Source: Desulfuromonadaceae bacterium (lineage in GTDB: Bacteria; Desulfobacterota; Desulfuromonadia; Desulfuromonadales; SZUA-401). Taken from it: a stretch of 6,967 nt of DNA. The stretch's first letter is position 1, and every line of letters starts with the position of its first letter. Below are positions 1 through 4,620 of this stretch, piece by piece. Both the position numbers and the translations under genes were made by a program. Location of the stretch: contig QKBP01000013.1 in the NCBI GenBank assembly GCA_003246035.1, positions 1 through 6,967 of the forward strand. Reading direction: 5' to 3'. The notes below the pieces were generated by a model. The model had not been told where the DNA came from, made no database searches, and saw nothing but the letters and a program-made list of their open reading frames with translations.

Positions 1-213
1 GATCATCTCATGGACCCGTTCGAAATGGTTGTCGAGCATCTGGTGATAGGTGGTTCGGATAATCGTTTCGCTGATGTAATCGGCGTCCTTGATCGCCTCC
101 TTCAGGCTGAGGTCGTTGAGGTGATGGAGCAGGAGGTAGGTAAAGCTAGCCACGGTGATGACCATGGCGACACCCGCAAGGGCGGTAATTTTACTCGACA
201 GGCGCAGGTGCAC
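1..213 (-). CDS. Sensor histidine kinase-like membrane protein, N-terminal part
   Basis: Partial gene: 71 codons are visible and the rest lies beyond base 1. Residues about 9-30 form one hydrophobic membrane helix (ALAGVAMVITVASFTYLLL) after a short basic, Ser-rich start. This is followed by a polar helical segment containing SETIIRTTYHQMLDNHFERV. That layout, with a T-I-I-R-x-x and M-L-x-N-x-x-E-x-V pattern, resembles the start of the periplasmic sensing domain of two-component sensor kinases common in Desulfuromonadales. No kinase domain is visible, so a chemoreceptor or diguanylate cyclase with the same sensor cannot be excluded. I chose the GTG at 211-213 because GAGGGAG lies 5 nt upstream and the next ATG falls inside the membrane helix. 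It has its own candidate promoter at 252-280 and is separated from the ferritin-like gene by a terminator. Confidence 0.6.
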   Translation of the reverse strand, partial: MHLRLSSKITALAGVAMVITVASFTYLLLHHLNDLSLKEAIKDADYISETIIRTTYHQMLDNHFERVHEMI

Positions 214-251
214 AACGTCTCCCTCTTCAGCAAATTAAAAAACTCCAACAC

Positions 252-280
252 ATAATACACGCTGGGGGAGACTTTGCCGA
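252..280 (-). promoter_or_regulatory. Candidate sigma-70 promoter of the sensor kinase-like gene
   Basis: On the minus strand TCGGCA (complement of 275-280, 4 of 6 to TTGACA) is followed after 17 nt by TATTAT (complement of 252-257, 5 of 6 to TATAAT). It would give a leader of roughly 30 nt before the GTG at 213. The -35 lies inside a short tandem repeat (270-290). The promoter is inferred from pattern only. Confidence 0.4.
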
Positions 281-290
281 GACTTGCCGA
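270..290. repeat. Tandem direct repeat of 10-11 bp upstream of the sensor kinase-like gene
   Basis: GACTTTGCCGA (270-280) is immediately followed by GACTTGCCGA (281-290), differing by one T. It overlaps the proposed -35 box, so it could be a direct-repeat operator, or simply a small duplication. Confidence 0.5.
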
Positions 291-307
291 GCCGGTTATC
301 GATTAAC

Positions 308-340
308 AAAAAAAGCCCACCTTGCGGTGGGCCTTTTTTT
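308..340 (-). terminator. Intrinsic terminator after the ferritin-like gene
   Basis: A perfect 7-bp GC-rich stem, GCCCACC (315-321) and GGTGGGC (326-332), encloses the 4-nt loop TTGC. Runs of seven A (308-314) and seven T (334-340) flank it, so it can work in both directions. On the minus strand it starts 18 nt after the stop of the ferritin-like gene and ends its transcript before the sensor kinase-like gene. Confidence 0.92.
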
Positions 341-358
341 CACGGAAGAGTGGCCTCT

Positions 359-817
359 TTACGCGCCGTAGATATCCTCGTAGTCCTGACGAATCACTTC
401 GAAGTGATGGTGGGTGGAACTGGCATTGGAGAGATAGACCTTTTTGACCTCGGCATCATCGATTTTAGCGGCCATCTTCCGAAGGAAATTCTCAAGTTCC
501 TCTTCTTTGTCCATCGCAAGCTGCAGGGCACGCTGTTCGTCGAACTCACGCCCGATCATCTCGTTAAGATCTCTCAGCCACGGAGACTCGGCATTGGCCG
601 GTTGGCCGATCAGTACATCGAAGCTCGGCAGATCCGAACCAGGGTAGATGCGGTAAAACTGCTGGGCGTGTTCGCGTTCCTCCTTGGCAAGAAGGGCGAA
701 AGTACTGGCGGCCTTTTCATCCTGAGACCGCTCGGCACACAGCTGGTAAAAATCCATGGCATCCTTTTCGGTCTGGATTGAGTCCTTGATGGCTTCCTGC
801 AGATTGACTTGGGTCAT
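359..817 (-). CDS. Rubrerythrin/ferritin-like di-iron domain protein
   Basis: A 152-aa four-helix ferritin-like protein of the COG1633 type. It probably binds a diiron centre and acts in peroxide or iron handling in the cytoplasm. The first half has the classic ligands: E17 in TEKDAMDFY and E47-x-x-H50 in EEREH. The second half repeats the pattern with E94 and E105 in DKEEELENF. Where the second ExxH is expected there is T135-x-x-H138 (THHHFEVI), so one glutamate ligand appears to be missing. There is no CxxC pair, hence no rubredoxin domain as in true rubrerythrin. The ATG at 815-817 is preceded by GGAGGAG, which decides it over an in-frame ATG 40 codons upstream. The gene is monocistronic: a terminator lies on either side. 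Family membership is clear; the substrate is not. Confidence 0.85.
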   Translation of the reverse strand: MTQVNLQEAIKDSIQTEKDAMDFYQLCAERSQDEKAASTFALLAKEEREHAQQFYRIYPGSDLPSFDVLIGQPANAESPWLRDLNEMIGREFDEQRALQLAMDKEEELENFLRKMAAKIDDAEVKKVYLSNASSTHHHFEVIRQDYEDIYGA

Positions 818-853
818 TCTCTCCTCCAAAACGCACGTGTCATATCTCAAAAC

Positions 854-868
854 GGTATACTGTATACC
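854..868. promoter_or_regulatory. Perfect 15-bp palindrome, candidate operator of the ferritin-like gene
   Basis: GGTATAC-T-GTATACC is a perfect 7-bp inverted repeat around one base, 36 nt upstream of the ferritin-like ATG. Its position suggests an operator overlapping the promoter. I could not place a convincing -35/-10 pair around it, although TATACA and TATACC inside it could be -10 boxes. GTATAC-type palindromes are seen among GntR-family operators, but the regulator cannot be named from the sequence. Confidence 0.5.
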
Positions 869-912
869 ACAACTCGACGCGTGAATCATGCCCAAAATAC
901 AATTTGTCCAAC

Positions 913-933
913 AAAAAACGGGATCTCCCCGTT
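913..933 (-). terminator. Intrinsic terminator after the 116-aa protein gene
   Basis: On the minus strand AACGGG, a 5-nt loop GAGAT and CCCGTT form a 6-bp hairpin (complement of 917-933). Its last two bases run into a six-T tract (complement of 913-918). It lies about 27 nt after the stop codon at 960-962. Confidence 0.75.
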
Positions 934-959
934 GCATTGCATCGACATTTGCAGTGAGA

Positions 960-1310
960 CTACATCAGCACGTCACCACGGGTTTCAGCGTCGAAGACCT
1001 CCATCAGGGTCTTCGCCGTGTAGGGCCGGGTAACCGTCTCACCGTCCGAACGCCGCCAGACCAGAAGCTTCTCGCCTCCCTTCTGGGAAAGGTCGACATG
1101 ATCGGCGGCTTGCTGCTGCAGCAGATCCCACATCTGATCAATCGACAGGACTTCGTAACCGGCAAACTCGAGTTCATCGACATTCGAGTTGACGAACTCC
1201 TCCGCGAGTTCGAAGTCGGCAAAATCATTCTCCCGGCGCCACCATTTGATGAAACTGTTCTGGATATCGGAGCGCCCCCGCAAAATGTTTATAATCTCGG
1301 ACCCTTTCAT
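960..1310 (-). CDS. Hypothetical 116-aa acidic protein
   Basis: I do not recognise this family. The 116-aa product is soluble and acidic, with no signal peptide, membrane helix, Cys or zinc motif. Visible landmarks are a paired-tryptophan segment IKWWRREND (21-29), an acidic helix ELAEEFVNSNVDELEF (34-49), a likely amphipathic helix SIDQMWDLLQQQAADHV (56-72), and a C-terminal part with LLVWRRSDGETVTRPYTAKTL (82-102) that may form a beta-hairpin. It ends in TAG. The ATG at 1308-1310 has GGAGAGGAG about 7 nt upstream, a strong ribosome binding site. The coding strand matches its neighbours and it carries its own terminator at 913-933, so it is very likely a real gene. It lies 107 nt downstream of the methyltransferase gene; whether it is transcribed with that operon is unclear. 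Confidence 0.75.
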   Translation of the reverse strand: MKGSEIINILRGRSDIQNSFIKWWRRENDFADFELAEEFVNSNVDELEFAGYEVLSIDQMWDLLQQQAADHVDLSQKGGEKLLVWRRSDGETVTRPYTAKTLMEVFDAETRGDVLM

Positions 1311-1417
1311 GAAAGTCTCCTCTCCACCTTGAGGGTTGGGGCTCTGTCCCTAAGGACGTTTGATGCCTGCATGTCTCTTTTAAAAGTATATCCCAGAGCT
1401 CGCTGGAGGCCAGACCA

Positions 1418-2020
1418 TCAGCGCTTTTCGGCGACCAGCAGGTAAGGCGCCTGAATGCGATTGGCGACCTGCAGGCGCATTACGAACCACTCGCGGGAAG
1501 AGAGGGCCGAAAAGAGCTGTTCGACGGCGGTTGCCTCTTCTTCGCCACCGACATGGGCGGTGTAGAGGACGCACGCCAGACGACCGCCTGGCAGAAGGAG
1601 GGAAAGAGCTACCTGCAGGGCCTCCAGGGTGGAGTCCGGACAGGTCGTGATCTGTCGTTCGCCGCCGGGAAGATAGCCGAGATTCGCGATGACCGCACGG
1701 GGCCGTCGGATCAGATAGGTTGCAAGCTCGCGGTGATCGGCATGAATGAGCCATGCACCGCATGCACCTATGGCCGGCGATGTGCCCGGGCAGAGGTCGA
1801 CCGCGACGCCTTCGCATTCGAGCAGCTCCCGGGTTTCAGCTAGTGCCTGTTCCTGGATGTCGAAGGAGAGTACGCAGCCTTCGGCACCGACAGTTTGACA
1901 CAGCATCAGGGTGTCGCGACCGCGACCAGCGGTCAGGTCGACCGCCAGGTCGCCGGGCTCGAGGACTTCGCGCACCAGACGATGCGACCAGGAGATGATG
2001 TGGGGGAGTTGGAACGACAC
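1418..2020 (-). CDS. mnmM: MnmM/YtqB-type SAM-dependent methyltransferase
   Basis: A 200-aa class I methyltransferase of the family formerly called rRNA methylase (PF06962). The Bacillus YtqB member, renamed MnmM, methylates the wobble uridine modification of tRNA (nm5s2U to mnm5s2U). The SAM-binding motif I is VDLTAGRGRDTLML (27-40), followed by a motif II acidic strand FDIQEQAL (53-60). The family signature is NLGYLPGGERQITTCPDSTLEAL (113-135), matching the N-L-G-Y-L-P-x-G-D-K-x-I-x-T pattern of YtqB closely. The N-terminal ISWSHRLVREVL matches the family's S-H-x-L-x-R region, so translation should begin at the GTG at 2018-2020. No good Shine-Dalgarno is seen there. The start is 9 nt after the TerB-like stop, so translational coupling is likely. 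It is the last gene of the crcB operon. The tRNA target is inferred from the family. Confidence 0.82.
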   Translation of the reverse strand: MSFQLPHIISWSHRLVREVLEPGDLAVDLTAGRGRDTLMLCQTVGAEGCVLSFDIQEQALAETRELLECEGVAVDLCPGTSPAIGACGAWLIHADHRELATYLIRRPRAVIANLGYLPGGERQITTCPDSTLEALQVALSLLLPGGRLACVLYTAHVGGEEEATAVEQLFSALSSREWFVMRLQVANRIQAPYLLVAEKR

Positions 2021-2029
2021 GGTCGGCGA

Positions 2030-2482
2030 TCAGGGGCCTATTTCCTGAAGGATTTCGAGCTTGGTGGCAATCATGACACGATGCGGAACACGCAACAGGT
2101 CGCTGAGGCGTCTGACCAGGTACTCTTCATGGTGGTGCAACGTCCCGTCGGCGTACACCACACGCCACATCTCCCTGATCAGCTCCTGCTTCTGGGAGGG
2201 ATTGAATACATCGTTGAGCACCCGAGTGAATGAATACAGGTCGACAGTTTCCTGTCGTTCCCGATGAGCCAGCTCCAGCAGCTCGTGGAGATCTTCTCCC
2301 GTCAGTTCGAAGCGCCCCTCGAGCAGGGAACGAAGCCGCAACTCCTCCTGAGGGTCGAATTCACCGTCGGCGTAGGCAAGCTCCAGGAGCAGCGCACACG
2401 TGGCCACGGCCAAACGCCGCGGTCCGTCCTGCTGCCCATCCTCCTTCTCGCCGGAGAGAAAATCGAGGATTTTGCCGATCAC
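2030..2482 (-). CDS. TerB-like (COG4103) protein
   Basis: A 150-aa all-helical protein of the TerB/tellurite resistance-like superfamily. Two copies of the acidic signature are visible: AYADGEFDPQEELRLRSLL (36-54) and VYADGTLHHHEEYLVRRLSDLL (108-129). This D-G-x-x-x-x-x-E pattern is shared with TerB and the TerB-like region of DjlA; the acidic residues are thought to bind metal. There is no signal peptide or membrane helix. The precise function is unknown, and no other ter genes lie nearby, so tellurite resistance should not be assumed. The GTG start (2480-2482) overlaps the DUF190 stop as GTGA, a sign of translational coupling. Its stop lies 9 nt before the methyltransferase start. Confidence 0.82.
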   Translation of the reverse strand: MIGKILDFLSGEKEDGQQDGPRRLAVATCALLLELAYADGEFDPQEELRLRSLLEGRFELTGEDLHELLELAHRERQETVDLYSFTRVLNDVFNPSQKQELIREMWRVVYADGTLHHHEEYLVRRLSDLLRVPHRVMIATKLEILQEIGP

Positions 2483-2826
2483 GCCGAACTCTGCTCGGCA
2501 CGGTAACGGATGACGCGCGCCTTCTCCAGGGTGATCATGCCGCCAGCGAGCATTTCATCGAGCATGGGCAGCAGCGCCTCGATGCGTTCAGGGGTGTCGA
2601 CAACCTCGACCACCACGGGGAGATCCTGGGACAGCCGTAAAATCCGATCGCTGTGTATGACGCTGCTGGCGCCGAACCCCATCGCGCCCTTGAGGACCGT
2701 GGCTCCGGCACACCCTTCCTCGCATAGACGCACAACCAGAGCCTCGTAAAGAGCCTTCCCGTGCCAGCGGTCCCCCTCGCCGATAAAAATGCGCATCAGG
2801 GTCTGTTCGCCTTCAAGTCGTGTCAT
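2479..2826 (-). CDS. DUF190 family PII-like protein
   Basis: A 115-aa protein of the DUF190/COG1993 family (PF02641), which has a PII-like ferredoxin fold and is frequently found beside crcB. Family signatures run through the protein: LEGEQTLMRIFIGEGDRWHG (4-23), GATVLKGAMGFGASS (41-55), LPVVVEVVDTPERI (69-82) and GMITLEKARVIRY (95-107). Length is normal for the family. PII-like proteins form trimers that respond to small ligands and regulate a partner protein. A role in modulating CrcB is plausible but is inference from gene order. The ATG at 2824-2826 is preceded by TAGGAGG, whose TAG is the crcB stop codon, so the two genes are tightly coupled. It overlaps the TerB-like gene by 4 nt. Confidence 0.92.
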   Translation of the reverse strand: MTRLEGEQTLMRIFIGEGDRWHGKALYEALVVRLCEEGCAGATVLKGAMGFGASSVIHSDRILRLSQDLPVVVEVVDTPERIEALLPMLDEMLAGGMITLEKARVIRYRAEQSSA

Positions 2827-2835
2827 GAGCGCCTC

Positions 2836-3207
2836 CTAGAGCTGACGTGCCAGCAGGATGCCGAGCACGGCAAATACGATGCAGACAACCACATTGAGCA
2901 GGACGTTGCTCCCTGCCTGCCACCAGCTCCCTTCTTCGAGCAACCGGACCGTCTCGTAGGAGAATGTCGAGAAGGTCGTAAACCCTCCCATAAAGCCGAC
3001 ACTCAGGCCGATACGGACATCCGGGGACAACAGGGTGCTGCGCAGGTTCAAATCGAGCAGCAAGGCCAGAAGAAACGAACCGCAGACATTCACGGCGAGC
3101 GTCCCCCAGGGCAAGTTTCGCCCCAACAGGGTATACGTCCACCCCGACACGAGATAACGTGCAACGCAACCGCAACCGCCGAAAACGGCAATGTAGACGA
3201 CCTTCAT
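2836..3207 (-). CDS. crcB: Fluoride channel CrcB (Fluc)
   Basis: A 123-aa inner-membrane fluoride channel that lets cytoplasmic fluoride escape as an antiparallel dimer. Four membrane helices are visible, at about 3-22, 34-55, 66-88 and 98-121. Signatures are GGCGCVARY (10-18), GTLAVNVCGSF (35-45) with the pore-lining Asn at 40, and GFMGGFTTFSTFSYE (71-85). The last holds the conserved phenylalanines and the Thr-Phe-Ser-Thr segment that contributes to the central sodium site. Length is normal for the family. I chose the ATG at 3205-3207 because CrcB proteins begin right at this helix and it is preceded by a purine-rich AGGGGGGGG. A longer in-frame start at 3279 would add 24 non-homologous residues and lies upstream of the promoter. 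It is the first gene of the crcB-DUF190-terB-mnmM operon. Confidence 0.95.
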   Translation of the reverse strand: MKVVYIAVFGGCGCVARYLVSGWTYTLLGRNLPWGTLAVNVCGSFLLALLLDLNLRSTLLSPDVRIGLSVGFMGGFTTFSTFSYETVRLLEEGSWWQAGSNVLLNVVVCIVFAVLGILLARQL

Positions 3208-3241
3208 GCCCCCCCCTGTTTGAATCGTCGCGAACTCGGTC

Positions 3242-3270
3242 ATTATCTGCGCCGCGCGGGAGGCTGTCAA
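3242..3270 (-). promoter_or_regulatory. Strong sigma-70 promoter of the crcB operon
   Basis: On the minus strand TTGACA (complement of 3265-3270, perfect) is followed after exactly 17 nt by GATAAT (complement of 3242-3247, 5 of 6). The expected transcript start is near 3235, giving a leader of about 28 nt before the crcB ATG. The region between the boxes is unusually GC-rich. This promoter decides the crcB start codon. Confidence 0.78.
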
Positions 3271-3284
3271 CCGCGTCAAACCGC
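3266..3284. repeat. Tandem direct repeat overlapping the crcB -35 box
   Basis: GTCAACCGC (3266-3274) is followed directly by GTCAAACCGC (3275-3284). On the minus strand this reads GCGGTTTGAC-GCGGTTGAC, ending in the -35 box. It may be a direct-repeat operator or a duplicated -35 region. Confidence 0.5.
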
Positions 3285-3339
3285 CGGGACACCGGATATG
3301 CTACCATAAAGGTAAAGAATGACCCTAAGGAGACAGAGC

Positions 3340-3522
3340 ATGAAACGGAGTCGCTACGAACAACTGTGCGACGATGTCGAACACGGCATCGCCCATAAGG
3401 TGGAACACGACATCACCCATCGCGAGGGGACAGTCGTTGCCTGTCGTAAGGACAGCCTTATCGTGGAGACCGGAAGTCAGACCAAGAAGTGGTCGCGGCA
3501 AAACTGCCAGCCGGAGGACTGA
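3340..3522 (+). CDS. Hypothetical 60-aa protein
   Basis: A small protein I do not recognise. The first half is helical, charged and His-rich (YEQLCDDVEHGIAHKVEHDITHREG, 6-30) with four histidines and many acids. The second half looks like a short beta unit: TVVACRKDSLIVETGSQTKKWSR (31-53), reminiscent of a small SH3-like or KOW-like hairpin, but this is only a visual impression. Three cysteines (10, 35, 56) are not arranged as a CxxC site. The ATG at 3340-3342 has AAGGAG (3327-3332) seven nt upstream, an excellent ribosome binding site, which is the main reason to believe the gene. It is divergent from crcB, with 132 nt between the starts. No good promoter could be placed; TATGCT (3297-3302) is a weak -10 candidate. 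No intrinsic terminator is seen before rpoH. Confidence 0.7.
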   Translation: MKRSRYEQLCDDVEHGIAHKVEHDITHREGTVVACRKDSLIVETGSQTKKWSRQNCQPED

Positions 3523-3619
3523 CCCCTCCGTCGCCCCACGATTGAGCCAGTTCTTTTGTCCGAGTGTGCATCTGCGCACCCTAAGTCAGCGCTATGAAAC
3601 GTTTTTCCCTCTGCACCCC

Positions 3620-3648
3620 TTGAAAAGGCATGCACGTTTTGCTATAGA
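3620..3648 (+). promoter_or_regulatory. Promoter of rpoH
   Basis: TTGAAA (3620-3625) and TATAGA (3643-3648) are separated by exactly 17 nt, matching a sigma-70 promoter with 5 of 6 and 4 of 6 bases. The expected transcript start is near 3654-3656, at the left edge of the CIRCE element. The -35 context CTTGAAA also fits a sigma-32 promoter, but no CCCCAT-type -10 follows, so sigma-70 is favoured. Confidence 0.65.
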
Positions 3649-3650
3649 TA

Positions 3651-3677
3651 TTAGCGCTCTCGCGATGAGAGTGCTAA
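3651..3677 (+). promoter_or_regulatory. CIRCE element (HrcA operator) upstream of rpoH
   Basis: TTAGCGCTC (3651-3659), nine nt, then GAGTGCTAA (3669-3677). The established CIRCE consensus is TTAGCACTC-N9-GAGTGCTAA. The right arm is perfect, the spacer is exactly 9 nt, and the left arm differs at one base (G for A), which still leaves a G-T pair if folded as RNA. It begins 2 nt after the -10 box and ends 25 nt before the rpoH ATG, the classic position for repression by HrcA. Confidence 0.92.
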
Positions 3678-3702
3678 CCCCTTGTATATACGGAGATCCC
3701 CT

Positions 3703-4551
3703 ATGAGTACGATGACGCTGCCGGTGGTCCTCGACTCCCTTGAACACTACATGGCCCAGATCAACCGTTTTCCGCTGCTGACCCCTGCAGAAGAGATCGA
3801 GCTCGCCGCCCGTTACCGCCGCGACAATGACCTGGAGGCGGCCCATCAGTTGATCTGCGCCAACCTTCGATTTGTGGTCAAGATTGCCCAGGAGTACCGA
3901 AACTACGGTCTCAAGCTGCTCGACCTGATTCAGGAAGGAAATATCGGGTTGATGCTCGCCGTGAAAAAGTTCGAGCCCGAGCGGGGTATCCGCCTGATCA
4001 CCTACGCAGTCTGGTGGATCCGGGCGTACATGCACAATTTCATCATCCGTAGCTGGTCGTTGGTCAAGATCGGTACGACGCAGGCTCAGAAGAAGCTCTT
4101 CTTCAAGCTGCGCCAGACCCGCCAAGCCCTGACACAGCTGACCGGAAAGGCCGACGTGGAGACCCTCGCCGACCAGCTCGACGTTCGCGAGGAGGATATC
4201 TCGGAGATGTCGATGCGTCTCGCCGCCCGCGACGCGTCGCTCGACGCCCAGCTGGTTGAAGGCGACACCTTTTCACTCCAGGACACCCTCGTCGATGAAC
4301 GCGCTAACCAGGAGGAGCTGCTCGGCGAGCACCAGGAGCAGCAACAGCGCAGCCTGGCAGTCGAGAAAGCTCTTCAGGTCCTCAACGATCGCGAACGCCG
4401 CATTATTGAGCAGCGCATCCTGGCCGACGAGCCCGCCACCCTTCAGGAGCTTGCCGACGACTTCGGCGTCAGCCGCGAGCGGATCCGCCAGCTGGAAACC
4501 AACGCCCTGAAGAAACTTCGCCCGCTCCTCCCGCTCCCTGAAGGATCCTGA
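3703..4551 (+). CDS. rpoH: Heat-shock sigma factor RpoH (sigma-32)
   Basis: A 282-aa alternative sigma factor that directs RNA polymerase to chaperone and protease genes; E. coli RpoH is nearly the same length. Region 1.2 is LEHYMAQINRFPLLTPAEE (13-31). Region 2 runs through NLRFVVKIAQEYRNYGLKLLDLIQEGNIGLM (54-84) to the -10 recognition helix ITYAVWWIRAYMHNFI (99-114). The RpoH box QAQKKLFFKLR (127-137) separates this from RpoD and RpoS. Region 4 is LNDRERRIIEQRIL (227-240) and the helix-turn-helix TLQELADDFGVSRERIRQLE (246-265). The ATG at 3703 has GGAG (3692-3695) seven nt upstream; an in-frame TTG at 3682 would add seven residues and is not needed. Transcription is probably repressed by HrcA through the CIRCE element over the start site. 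A possible promoter for bamD follows. Confidence 0.93.
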   Translation: MSTMTLPVVLDSLEHYMAQINRFPLLTPAEEIELAARYRRDNDLEAAHQLICANLRFVVKIAQEYRNYGLKLLDLIQEGNIGLMLAVKKFEPERGIRLITYAVWWIRAYMHNFIIRSWSLVKIGTTQAQKKLFFKLRQTRQALTQLTGKADVETLADQLDVREEDISEMSMRLAARDASLDAQLVEGDTFSLQDTLVDERANQEELLGEHQEQQQRSLAVEKALQVLNDRERRIIEQRILADEPATLQELADDFGVSRERIRQLETNALKKLRPLLPLPEGS

Positions 4552-4561
4552 GGCACAACGA

Positions 4562-4590
4562 TTGACAACACGGGCCGATTCCCGTACCGT
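4562..4590 (+). promoter_or_regulatory. Candidate promoter of bamD
   Basis: A perfect TTGACA (4562-4567) is followed 17 nt later by a poor -10, TACCGT (4585-4590, 3 of 6). A short ACGGG/CCCGT inverted repeat (4570-4574 and 4581-4585) fills the spacer. It would let bamD be expressed independently of heat-shock control of rpoH. The support is the -35 box and position only. Confidence 0.4.
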
Positions 4591-4620
4591 GGGCGCTTCA
4601 TTTCCTCAGCGAGGGATCTC

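Noticed and set aside
284..781. A 165-codon plus-strand reading frame opposite the ferritin-like gene
   Set aside because: Runs antisense through a gene with clear diiron motifs, starts inside the terminator region, and has no recognisable domain or ribosome binding site.
1381..1417. Terminator after the methyltransferase gene (CCAG/CTGG stems followed by CTTTTAAAAG)
   Set aside because: Stems are only 4 bp and the T stretch is short and distant; it could not be called over chance. TATACT here (complement of 1385-1390) also lacks a matching -35.
2030..2482. Tellurite resistance determinant
   Set aside because: Only a lone TerB-like domain is present; no terZ, terD, terC or related genes are in view. 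The domain is widespread outside tellurite clusters.
3208..3339. Possible fluoride riboswitch upstream of crcB
   Set aside because: A fragment resembling CTGATG (CAGATAATGA on the minus strand) was noticed, but it overlaps the -10 box and the other conserved blocks of the aptamer are absent.
3564..3579. Hairpin GTGTGC-ATCT-GCGCAC as terminator of the 60-aa gene
   Set aside because: A 6-bp stem including one G-U pair, with no T-run on either side, so it does not qualify as an intrinsic terminator.
3613..3650. Sigma-32 autoregulatory promoter for rpoH
   Set aside because: The -35 CTTGAAA fits, but there is no CCCCAT-like -10 at the right distance; TATAGA at 17 nt fits sigma-70 better.
4570..4585. 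ACGGG-CCGATT-CCCGT hairpin as rpoH terminator
   Set aside because: Short stem, no following T-run, and it falls within the proposed bamD promoter spacer.
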